A stretch of 36,060 nt of DNA. Origin: Acidimicrobiaceae bacterium (lineage in GTDB: Bacteria > Actinomycetota > Acidimicrobiia > Acidimicrobiales > Bog-793). A program made the position numbers and the translations under genes. Shown here piece after piece: positions 27,707 through 36,060 of this stretch. The first letter of the stretch is position 1, and each line of letters opens with the position of its first letter. The stretch covers positions 83,331-119,390 of the forward strand of contig PLPK01000076.1 of NCBI GenBank assembly GCA_003159795.1, given 5' to 3'. The notes under the pieces were generated by a model. It ran no database searches. It had not been told where the DNA came from and saw nothing but the letters and a program-made list of their open reading frames with translations.

Positions 27707-27915
27707 AACACGGGAAGGGAACCGCCGGCTCCCACGTGGCGCCGCGGCAGGTAATGAGCAACGAGACAACGAGCCTGTGCCTTTTCGGGCCGTCCTTTGG
27801 CTCCTCGCTCTGGCAGGCTTGCGCCCATGAGCTGGCGAGCTCCGCGCGACTCACCCGAACGATGGTTGCTCATCAGGAGCGGGCTCCAGCATGAGCTCGA
27901 CCCCCGCCCCCGGAG

Positions 27916-30396
27916 ATGAGCCCAGCCGCGACACCGGATGCGCCGACCGCGATCGCCCCGGCAGGCCATCGCCGGCGGGCCCGAGAGGTCGCCCAGCAGA
28001 GCCGTGACCTTCTCCGCTCACCGGCCACGCGGCTATTCGGGTTCGAGCTCGAGAGCGGCCGACTCCGTCCCGGGGGCCTTTCGGCCCCCGCCCGGTGGCT
28101 GACACTCCTCGGGCTTGCCACCCTTGGGTTTCTCTGCCTCGCCGTCCTCGTCCCGGGGGTCGCCATCGTCGGTCCGGCGAGCCTCGTCCGGGCGATCGGC
28201 CTCGAGCTCGTGGTCCGCACCGGAACCGTGGGCGCGACCATTCTCGTGCTCGGGATTGGTTGGGAGCTCCTCGTGTACGGCGCCTCGCGGGCGGCTCCGT
28301 CCATCCGCGTGGCTGTCGGCGTTCTCTTCCTCTTCTCGAACGGCCTGCTGGTCGCCAACCTGGCGGTCACCCCGTCCGTCGGCTGGGCGGTCATCCTGCT
28401 AAGCGACGTCGCCAAGACCTGTCTCGTCGTCGTGGCGGTCGTCCTCATACTCGGTGCGTTTGTGCGCGAGGGACCGACCGGTCGACGGCTGAACGCCGCG
28501 TCGCTCCTCCGCCTGGCACCGTGCGTCCTCACCGCGGTCATGTCGGGCTCGCTGCTCGTCCTCGACTGCACCGGACGGGGAGCGGCCGGGGTTCGCGGTG
28601 ACCTCGCGGCGGGCGCCGTCCAGTCCTTCGCCACGATCATCTTGTTGTTCGCGCCGCTGCTCTACCTGTCAGGGATGGCGGTGCTCTCTCTCAGCTACAC
28701 GATCGGCACCGCGACGACCGAAACTTTCGGTCACGTGCGACGCGGCCTGTTCGGCGCGGTGCTCGCCGCGCTTTTCCTCGCGGAAGCCTGGTTCTACGGC
28801 TGGCGGGACCGGCGCGACCTCTGGCCCGCACCACGCGGCTGGGTCATCCTCCTGCACGTGGTTCCGGTGGCCGCGGGCTTCGCAGCACTCGCCTTCATCG
28901 GCCGGCGGATCCTCGCCAAGCGGAGCGAACCCGTCCACGGCACCGCCAGCATGGCGGTGGCGCTCCTCGTCGCAGTGCCGAGCATCGTCGGCGGCCTGTA
29001 TTTCGCGCTCTACAGCATCTCGACGCTCGGCTTCTTCCACGTCCCCACCGCCGTCAGGAACGGCCTCGCCGGCTCGCAGGCGGCCGTCGTCTCCGTCTTC
29101 GTCTCGACCGGGCCGAGATGTGTGCTCTTCGCCGTCACGACGACGGTCGCGCTCGTTGTCGCACGCGACGGCTCGATCAGCATCCGACACCGGGAATCCG
29201 CGCTCTGTCTCGCCTTCATGTCCTTCTGGGTCTTTTGGACGCTCTTCGTCGATTGGCTGCCGGGCACCGACACGGCGGACACGAGCCTGCTCTCGCTCAC
29301 CGTGGTCGGGACGGCCGCGGCGTGGGTGGCCGTGAAGTGGCGCGAACTCACGGAGCGCGATCTCGCCCGCACCGTCGGGCTCCTGGTCGTCGTCTGGCTG
29401 CTCGATGCCGACGCGGGGTTGCTGCGGTCGCTGGCGCATCTCGCGACGACGGAGAGCAGGTTCGTGCTCGTCGGCGGCGTGCTACTCGTCCTGGCGGGCA
29501 AGTCCCAGTTCACAGCCAACACGAGCCGGCGGCTGCCGCGGGACTCGCGGGCGACGATGTGGATCGGCTACCTCGTCCTCTCTCTGAGCGTCGCCTGGTG
29601 GGATCGCAACGTGGGCGGTTTCGCCCAGCTCACCGCGCACAACGCCGAACTGAGCGTGTTCGGGTTCATCGCTCTCCCGTATGCGGCCTGGCTCGTGATC
29701 TCCGAACGTTTCGAGACGCCCTTGTTCGCGCGGTCCGGGGCCATCGGGGTGCCGGGTACCGGTTCCCCCGAGACGGCGGGTGAACCGTCACCGGCGGAGG
29801 CCGGATCCCATCGCGCACCTGCGCTCGAACCCGGTGGGACACGTCCCATCAGGAAAACCGTTTCTGTCGCGGTGGCGGTCGCCCTGGTGCTTCTCGGCAC
29901 AGCCTGGGGCGCCTACGCCATCGACACCGCCGCGATGCGCGACTCAGTCCCGCTCTCACGGGGCGTCGCGGTCGAGGTCGCCCCGCACTGGAAGGTGGCG
30001 ATCCGATCGAGCACTCTGTTCGAGGCCACCCGCACTGCCCCGGCGGCGACCTTCTCCGTGTTGCTCGAATTCACAACCGCCACCCGTCCCAGTTCCCCTC
30101 TCGCCACGTACCTGAGGGAGCAGACGTTCCTGGCCGACGTCCGCCGGGGCGCGGTGACCACTTTCCAGCTCCCCGTGAACGGGAATTTCAGCGAGGTCAG
30201 CCTCGGTCACTTCAGCGCGCTCTACTCGGGCAATCCAGTGTTCGGGGAGATCTTCAGCCTGTTGAACCCGGCGACCGGCTCGTTGGCAATCGGCGTCGCG
30301 TTTGCCGACAGTCACGCCGACTACCACGAGGTTGGCAGCCAGATCGCATCAATGGAGGAGTCGCTCGACACGCCGCGGCCGCGGCCTCTGTGGTGA
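27916..30396 (+). CDS. Large polytopic membrane protein with C-terminal extracytoplasmic domain
   Basis: Numerous hydrophobic segments in the first ~600 aa, a linker, one more TM (VSVAVAVALVLLGTAWGAYAI), then a soluble C-terminal domain; no family recognised. Confidence 0.75.
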   Translation: MSPAATPDAPTAIAPAGHRRRAREVAQQSRDLLRSPATRLFGFELESGRLRPGGLSAPARWLTLLGLATLGFLCLAVLVPGVAIVGPASLVRAIGLELVVRTGTVGATILVLGIGWELLVYGASRAAPSIRVAVGVLFLFSNGLLVANLAVTPSVGWAVILLSDVAKTCLVVVAVVLILGAFVREGPTGRRLNAASLLRLAPCVLTAVMSGSLLVLDCTGRGAAGVRGDLAAGAVQSFATIILLFAPLLYLSGMAVLSLSYTIGTATTETFGHVRRGLFGAVLAALFLAEAWFYGWRDRRDLWPAPRGWVILLHVVPVAAGFAALAFIGRRILAKRSEPVHGTASMAVALLVAVPSIVGGLYFALYSISTLGFFHVPTAVRNGLAGSQAAVVSVFVSTGPRCVLFAVTTTVALVVARDGSISIRHRESALCLAFMSFWVFWTLFVDWLPGTDTADTSLLSLTVVGTAAAWVAVKWRELTERDLARTVGLLVVVWLLDADAGLLRSLAHLATTESRFVLVGGVLLVLAGKSQFTANTSRRLPRDSRATMWIGYLVLSLSVAWWDRNVGGFAQLTAHNAELSVFGFIALPYAAWLVISERFETPLFARSGAIGVPGTGSPETAGEPSPAEAGSHRAPALEPGGTRPIRKTVSVAVAVALVLLGTAWGAYAIDTAAMRDSVPLSRGVAVEVAPHWKVAIRSSTLFEATRTAPAATFSVLLEFTTATRPSSPLATYLREQTFLADVRRGAVTTFQLPVNGNFSEVSLGHFSALYSGNPVFGEIFSLLNPATGSLAIGVAFADSHADYHEVGSQIASMEESLDTPRPRPLW

Positions 30397-31719
30397 TCAG
30401 AGAGGCCCGCGCGATGTGCCCCGTGCCGCTTTCCGGCACAGGAGCACCCTTTGGCGTCGATCCAGCGGTAACCGGTCACCGGTCCTGGTCTCGCCCTCAG
30501 GACTGGCGAGTTGACGCTCCAGGGAGGTAAAGACCGTGATGATCTCCGGTGCCTCGTACGCCCGATTTCGCCGACCAATGTTGACCTGCCTCAGGATGCC
30601 TGCCCCGACGAGGCGCTGGATCGCGTCGTTCGCAGGGTTGAACGTGCGACTGATCAACCTCGCTGCACCGTCAACGGTGAGGACCGGGGCTCCGGGAAGG
30701 ATGCGCAGAATCCGGTCGGTCGCCGAATTCGCCCGAACGGACCCAAGGCGCTCTCGCCAGGAAGCCTCGATCTCTGCCGCTCGGGCCTCAAACGCCGTGG
30801 CGTCCTGCACGGAACGAGTGCAGGCTCCCGCGAAGCGGCCAACCCAGATGTTGAGTCCTTCCAGTGCTCGCTGCGAGGTTGCCGAGCCGGCGTAACGGAA
30901 GGCGGTGAGTCCGTCGACGTAGCTGCGTGCCAGCGTGGCGAGCACCAGCGAGACCGGCGGGAGCACCCGTTCGGCGATTCCTCGACGGCGGAGCACCATG
31001 TGGATGAGGGCACGGCCCGTGCGCCCGTTGCCGTCCACGAAGGGGTGGATCGTCTCGAACTGCGCGTGGGCGATGGCAGCCTGTGCGACCGCGGGGAGGT
31101 CGTCCGTGTTGCAGAACTCGCACAGGTCGGCGATGAGGTCCGACACGAACTCGTGGGGTGGAGGGACGAAATCCGCTGAGCACGGGTTGTAGTCGCTTCC
31201 ACCGATCCAGTTCTGCTCTTCCCGGAAGTGTCCGCCGTAGTCCTCCAGACGGGTTCCTCGAAGCAGGCGACGGTGCAGCTCCAGGAGGAGGTCTGAGGTA
31301 ATGGGGTCACCAGCGCCGATGCTCTGGATGGCGTGGACCATGGCATCGATGTTGTTGAGGACCTCGTGGGCGGTGACGTCCGACGGCGTCTCAGAGAGCG
31401 TCCGGACAACCTCGGCGTGCAGGAGACGTCTCGCTCCGATGACGAGCCCCTCGATCCGGGAGGAAGCAACGGCCTCCGCGCGCAGCAGGATGCGAGCAAG
31501 CGCTTCGGTATCGACGAGTACGCTCGCCTCTGCGTTCAACCGGGTGATCGCCGTCTCGGCGTCAGCGACGTCGGCAGCGACCTCACCGTCCAGCATGACG
31601 CGGCGTCCGACAAGAGGATCGGGGACGTAGGCTTCGTACTCACACGGTCGAGTGTCCTTCCGGGGCAGCCCGCTCCCACCAAGGGTGCTGCTCCAGCGAC
31701 GATTCATAACCTTTGACAT
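30397..31719 (-). CDS. Fic family protein (Fic N-terminal domain + Fic core + C-terminal winged helix)
   Basis: Core motif HPFVDGNGRTGR; inhibitory-helix-like VASSRIEGL; C-terminal VDGAARLISRTFNPANDAIQRLVGAGILRQV wHTH; SD AAGGAG. Confidence 0.93.
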   Translation of the reverse strand: MSKVMNRRWSSTLGGSGLPRKDTRPCEYEAYVPDPLVGRRVMLDGEVAADVADAETAITRLNAEASVLVDTEALARILLRAEAVASSRIEGLVIGARRLLHAEVVRTLSETPSDVTAHEVLNNIDAMVHAIQSIGAGDPITSDLLLELHRRLLRGTRLEDYGGHFREEQNWIGGSDYNPCSADFVPPPHEFVSDLIADLCEFCNTDDLPAVAQAAIAHAQFETIHPFVDGNGRTGRALIHMVLRRRGIAERVLPPVSLVLATLARSYVDGLTAFRYAGSATSQRALEGLNIWVGRFAGACTRSVQDATAFEARAAEIEASWRERLGSVRANSATDRILRILPGAPVLTVDGAARLISRTFNPANDAIQRLVGAGILRQVNIGRRNRAYEAPEIITVFTSLERQLASPEGETRTGDRLPLDRRQRVLLCRKAARGTSRGPL

Positions 31720-31726
31720 GGATTCT

Positions 31727-31780
31727 CCTTATCTCAGGTTAGTCTACAACCTCAAATAAGGACTGCAGGTACTTGAGGTT
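31727..31780. promoter_or_regulatory. Fic promoter with three TTGAGGTT-type half-sites
   Basis: CCTTATCTCAGGTT-agtctac-AACCTCAAATAAGG (12/14 paired) plus a third half-site TTGAGGTT at 31773-31780, which forms a perfect inverted pair with AACCTCAA at 31748-31755. Confidence 0.65.
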
Positions 31781-31926
31781 GCGGCGCCACCCTGCGCAGC
31801 ACTCGCCGAGGAGGCTTGCAACCGCTGCTGCAGCGTTGCCTTAGGCACCAGGACGCGAGGTCCGATGCCGATGCTCGGGATGTCGCCACGACGCACGGAC
31901 GCGTTGGCGAAGGCTCGGAAGAGACT
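31744..31926 (-). pseudogene. 5'-truncated excisionase/helix-turn-helix (HTH_17-like) fragment
   Basis: Minus-strand frame reads SLFRAFANASVRRGDIPSIGIGPRVLVPKATLQQRLQASS..*; a stop codon directly precedes it and there is no start or N-terminal helix. Confidence 0.5.
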
Positions 31927-32308
31927 TCACTCGTGGCAGGTGCTGATGCGTCGCACAGGGCGGTCGCGGACCGCCGATCCACAGTTGGACGACCTGCCTG
32001 ACGGCCATCGGAACACGCCCCTTTGACGAACCGCCCGCGGTCGCCGGGCAGGGGGGTCGAAGTTCCACCCGCCTCGCCCGCGCGCGGTGTCCACCAGGCC
32101 CTCCCCAGTCCCGGCAGGTGGGCCGTGGCCGTGCCGCGTGCCCCGAGCTCGTCGGGCGCGTCGCCGCCGCACTTTCCTCATCGGAGGGGGGCAAGACACT
32201 TCAACACGAAGCGCATGCCGCCCCCAATTCAGCGCAGGACAGGCCGGCACCACCGATCGACAACACCTTTGGCTACGGTCTCGCGCCGGCATCGGCTCGG
32301 TCAGGTCA

Positions 32309-34132
32309 TCACGCGGACTTGACGAAACGATCCCGCAGCTCGATGATCCGGCGTCGACGGGAGGCCACCAGCAGGTCCGGGTCGCCGAGCTGAACATCCC
32401 ACGCGGGGTAGATGCCCCAATCCGATTCGACGCCGGCGGCTCTCATCAAGGTGGTGGCCCGTTGCGAGACGCTGCTCTGCGTGAGCCGGAAGTGGGCCAT
32501 CAGGTCCTTCACGAGCATCGCGCCCCCTGTCGGCGTGAACAGGTCGTTCGCCTTGCCGATGGTCCAGCACACGGCGGCTGCCGCGGTGTCCGCCCGTCCC
32601 CGGCGTCGCAACACCTCGGGGTCGCCCGTCGCGACTTTGGCCAGGTAGCGGCGGCAGGCGGTGCGGTACTCGACGTCAAGGAGTTCGTCACAGCACCGAT
32701 CGCATCGGGTGAGGATCTCGCTCACCTTTGCTGCGATGTCCTCGGGAATGCCATCCCAGACGAAGGCTTCGTCGGGGAGCGCCTCAACCGGGAGGGCGGC
32801 TAACGCCTCTTCGCCCCCGACCGCCCGTCGCAGCGACGCGAGCATCACCTTGCCGATGTTGTGGAGGGCAGCGAATTCGTTGCCACCCGAGAGCCACGAT
32901 GGGTCATCCAGGTCGATCGCCCCCACCGCGGCCAGGAGAGCCGCGGGACCCTGCAGACGCGGCGAGCGGATGGACCGCTGGTAATCGGGCTCCCACTCGT
33001 CGACGGCGGCGAGGGTCTCGGCGGTGAGCCCCGGGCGGATCCGGCGAGCAGCGTGTGCGTAGGCGATGAACGCCCGCAGGAGCTCGGGGGCCGCGGACAG
33101 GAACTCCGCGGGCGCCACTATCTTCCGGGGGATCCAATCCGAGAGCAGGATCTCGACCGCCGTCGGACTCCAGCGAAGCGGGTCTCCGGGCCCGTAGTCG
33201 GTGGCGAACCACAGGATCGACTCGAACAGGTCGCGGTGCCCGCGATCGTCGAACGCGGCGCCAAACTCGGAAGCGAAGAAGGACTCGGTCAGCGCCGCCT
33301 TGTCGTCCTCGCCCCACTCGGGGCGTTCGTAACCGACACCACCCACGGGCAGAAGGCGCGCCGCCCACTCGACGAGCGGTCGGCACGCCGGCCACGACTC
33401 GCTCTCGAGCGGCGGGAACATCATCGACCCGTGCTCCACCGCCTCGGTGATCCGCTCCCTCGCATCGGCCGGATCGAGCGCGCGCCACTCAGTGTCGCGG
33501 GGCGCCTCGGCATGCTCCCGCATGATCGCGAGCATCTCCTCGATCGACTCCGGCACGACGAAAGCGTCCTTGGCGACGGTGCCGAGGTTGTGGTCGACGT
33601 AGACGACGACAGCGAGTTCTTGGCCGTCCTCGAGGCGAACCCCCACGATCAGGTTGTCACCGTCGCCGAGTACGTGCACCATCTCGACGCAGCGGTAGGC
33701 CTCCGCCTCGGCGAGGCGCGACAGCCACTCGGGAAGGGCATGGCGGCGATCGGCGAGGTTACGACGCGTCCTGGCCCGGAGCAGCTCGTCGGGGGCGAGT
33801 TGGGCGATCGCGGCGAGGAGCGCCGAGGTCTCGAGCCGGTCGACCTCGGCGAAGGTCTGCACCAACTCGTCCAAGCTCAAGGGCCCGTCGCTTCCGGCAG
33901 CGACCCGGTCGAAGGGAGCCCGCGAACGTGGATCCAGCGCCGAGACGAGGCTTGAGACCTCTGCCAGCAGGTCGAATGCCTCGCCGGTGGCGAGACGCTG
34001 GCGAACATCGGCCAGGAGGTCCGGTTCGGCGGCGCGTTCGCGTCGTGTCCGCCGTCCACCGCGGCTAGCCGACGGCGGCGTTCCCTTCGGAGTGGCTCTT
34101 CCTCCGCGGGGGTGACTCCCAGGTCTTGGCAC
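32309..34132 (-). CDS. Hypothetical protein with C-terminal DUF6398-like region
   Basis: Long ORF with coherent protein composition; C-terminus RCDRCCDELLDVEYRTACRRYLAKVATGDPEVLRRRGRADTAAAAVCWTIGKANDLF..; start codon uncertain. Confidence 0.75.
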   Translation of the reverse strand: MPRPGSHPRGGRATPKGTPPSASRGGRRTRRERAAEPDLLADVRQRLATGEAFDLLAEVSSLVSALDPRSRAPFDRVAAGSDGPLSLDELVQTFAEVDRLETSALLAAIAQLAPDELLRARTRRNLADRRHALPEWLSRLAEAEAYRCVEMVHVLGDGDNLIVGVRLEDGQELAVVVYVDHNLGTVAKDAFVVPESIEEMLAIMREHAEAPRDTEWRALDPADARERITEAVEHGSMMFPPLESESWPACRPLVEWAARLLPVGGVGYERPEWGEDDKAALTESFFASEFGAAFDDRGHRDLFESILWFATDYGPGDPLRWSPTAVEILLSDWIPRKIVAPAEFLSAAPELLRAFIAYAHAARRIRPGLTAETLAAVDEWEPDYQRSIRSPRLQGPAALLAAVGAIDLDDPSWLSGGNEFAALHNIGKVMLASLRRAVGGEEALAALPVEALPDEAFVWDGIPEDIAAKVSEILTRCDRCCDELLDVEYRTACRRYLAKVATGDPEVLRRRGRADTAAAAVCWTIGKANDLFTPTGGAMLVKDLMAHFRLTQSSVSQRATTLMRAAGVESDWGIYPAWDVQLGDPDLLVASRRRRIIELRDRFVKSA

Positions 34133-34727
34133 AGGGCAACACTACGGGCCGGGCTGAGGCAAGTCAGCCTGACACGGGGCGCAAGCCGGGGCCGCGCCAA
34201 CCGCGGGCGAGTGGTACCTGGGTCCCCGGGACTCCCAGCGGACCCGCCCGACCGCGGTCAGCTCGGAGTCCGGGTGTCGAACGAGTGGCGCAGCCCGGTC
34301 GTCGCCCGGCGTTCCGTGTCGGCGGCAGCAGTGCTCCAGCTCGACGGAACCATGGCGACAGAAACCACCCCATGGCGCGAGCGCCACCAGTCCGATGCTG
34401 TTTCCACTCGCCCTGGCAAGCGACGAACGAAAGACCCGACGTCAAGACTGCGAGAGTGGTGCCCACCTCTCTCATCTGCCTGCCACCTCAGGGTGGACAG
34501 CCGCGCTCGGTTGCGGTGCCGAACACCGGTCGTGCCCGGGGCCCCTCCGGATCGGACCGCGCGGAAGCCGAGCATCCTCGTCACTGGTAGTTGGCAGGAC
34601 GGCAACCTGCCAGCTCGCACGCCGACTCGCACGGCCGCCGACGGGCGACCGCGGACGAACGCGGCGCGTTCGCCAACCGGGCTCTCCGGCCGGGTCTTCG
34701 CGGCTCATACGATGATCGACGGTGCCC

Positions 34728-35798
34728 ATGGAACGGATGGACCGGGAAGAGTTTTTCGAACGATTGTCCGTGCTCGACGAGGCGCGTCTGAAGAAGGCGT
34801 TGTGGAACCTGTACTGGCGTGGCGCTGCCCCAATGCGCCAGCGGATCGAGGCCGAGCTTGATCCCGACGGTCTGCACCGACAGCGTGCCGCGGCCGAGGT
34901 GGTCGATCCAAAGTGGACGCTGAGCGAGGTGCGGGAGTTCGTGGGACTGGCGCGGTCGGGCGCGTACCTCGCGGGCGACCGCCGGGTCAGTCCACGCGAA
35001 CGCACCCGTTGGCGGTTCACCTTCCGGCGGCTCGTGAAGGACGCTGAGGTTGCCCTTCGTGAGGACGACGTCGCGGACGGCGCCGCGGCGATGGCGCTGC
35101 TCGTCGACCTCGGCCAAGAGATGCGGGACCGCTGGTACTTCCGGTCCGAGGACCCCGTCGAGGCCGCTCGTGTCGTCGTGTCGGACGAGGTGGCGCTCCT
35201 GTGGACACGGGTCCTTGATCGACTTGGCTTCGACGAGTTCGCCCGCTCGGCCGCTCCCCAGCTCCTGCGGTGGGAGTCCGAGTTCGGATGGACCCGCACA
35301 GGATTTGGCCGGATCCGGGCGCAGGAGACCTCGCTCGCGGAGGTCCTCGGGCGGATGCTTTCGGCGCCCGACATGTGGGTCACCTTCGCCAACCGATACC
35401 TGGAGGCGCTCGACGCCGTCGCCGACGCCCGAGCCGCGGCATCCGGACGCGGTCGGTACCTTTCCGGGCGCGACCCCGAACGACGCGCGGGTGATCTCGT
35501 TGAGTGGCACCTCCTGCTCCTCGACCGGTTGTTCGGAGGCGATGCCGAGGACCGCCTCGACCGGCTCGCCGCGCATTCCGCCCTCAGCGGGTCCGAAATG
35601 ACCTACTTCCGAGCGCAGCTTGCCAACCGCCGGGGCGATCTGACAACCGCGCGCCGCCTGGCAACTGAGGCACTGGAGAGACTGCCCGGCCACCCCGGTT
35701 ACCTCCGATTCGCGCGTGAAATCGATGCGCCGCTCCCGGTTCGAGCCGAGGATGTTGCGCTCTCTCGAGTCGAGAGGCTGATGACGAACGACGGATGA
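34728..35798 (+). CDS. Hypothetical protein, TPR-like helical C-terminus
   Basis: MERMDREEFFERLSVLDEARLKKALWNLYWRGAAPMRQRIEAEL...; continuous ORF (GTG 34722 is an alternative start). Confidence 0.75.
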   Translation: MERMDREEFFERLSVLDEARLKKALWNLYWRGAAPMRQRIEAELDPDGLHRQRAAAEVVDPKWTLSEVREFVGLARSGAYLAGDRRVSPRERTRWRFTFRRLVKDAEVALREDDVADGAAAMALLVDLGQEMRDRWYFRSEDPVEAARVVVSDEVALLWTRVLDRLGFDEFARSAAPQLLRWESEFGWTRTGFGRIRAQETSLAEVLGRMLSAPDMWVTFANRYLEALDAVADARAAASGRGRYLSGRDPERRAGDLVEWHLLLLDRLFGGDAEDRLDRLAAHSALSGSEMTYFRAQLANRRGDLTTARRLATEALERLPGHPGYLRFAREIDAPLPVRAEDVALSRVERLMTNDG

Positions 35799-35934
35799 GC
35801 GGCACACCAACTGCCACCTACTGCCGGTGTGCCTCCCCAGGTTGCCCGGAGGGGTCACTCCGAGGCCCATTTCTGTTCCCTGGTTGCTTCCCGGTCCAAC
35901 ACACGGCCATATTTATGCCCTACAGTTGCTCTTG

Positions 35935-36060
35935 GTGACCGATAACCCTTCTCCAGTTGCTGGATCTGCCTCAGATCGGCTCGATAATGGTACGTCTGTT
36001 GCTCGGGTGCTCCCGCACCCGGCCGGCCGGCTGGCCGTCGCCACCTCGCAGACCAAGGCC
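35935..36060 (+). CDS. 5' part of a CDS running off the right edge
   Basis: GTG at 35935 opens MTDNPSPVAGSASDRLDNGTSVARVLPHPAGRLAVATSQTKA... with no stop before the window end. Confidence 0.45.
   Translation, partial: MTDNPSPVAGSASDRLDNGTSVARVLPHPAGRLAVATSQTKA

Noticed and set aside
34133-34721. ORFs between the two hypothetical genes
   Set aside because: Overlapping open frames on both strands are typical high-GC artefacts without recognisable motifs
1-36060. CRISPR arrays, tRNA/rRNA genes, intact IS elements
   Set aside because: No regularly spaced direct repeats, tRNA-like signatures or intact transposase genes were seen by eye; a tRNAscan/ISfinder run would be needed to exclude them fully

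Overview
This is a 36 kb window of high-GC DNA, probably from an actinobacterial or similar lineage (inferred from GC content and gene style). About two thirds of it is a molybdenum-hydroxylase and purine-catabolism neighbourhood. The first block on the + strand has an SsnA/8-oxoguanine-deaminase-like amidohydrolase, a dihydropyrimidinase/hydantoinase, a FAD subunit, and an XdhD-like Mo-hydroxylase. The XdhD-like protein's N-terminal [2Fe-2S] domain has lost every cluster-ligand cysteine. These are followed by an MFS transporter (-), a second Fe-S/Mo fusion hydroxylase with intact cysteines, and adenine deaminase (-). Next come MoCo genes: mocA-like, moaC, moaB/mog, moaD, moaA, moeA. A large secreted beta-helix protein follows. 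The molybdate module comprises a ModB-ModC fusion, a ModA/WtpA-like binding protein, a PadR regulator and a one-domain molbindin, with an inverted-repeat operator in front of modA. Formate-THF ligase comes next. The right end is accessory: a secreted hypothetical, a large polytopic membrane protein, a Fic protein with a striking three-half-site promoter, an excisionase-like HTH relic, a DUF6398-like protein and a second hypothetical. The most interesting candidate is a partial counterpart of the enterobacterial hyuA/ssnA/ygfM/xdhD (anaerobic urate/purine) cluster, with a cysteine-less 'ghost' ferredoxin domain and a separate Fe-S-competent hydroxylase nearby. No rRNA, tRNA, CRISPR array or intact mobile element was recognised.
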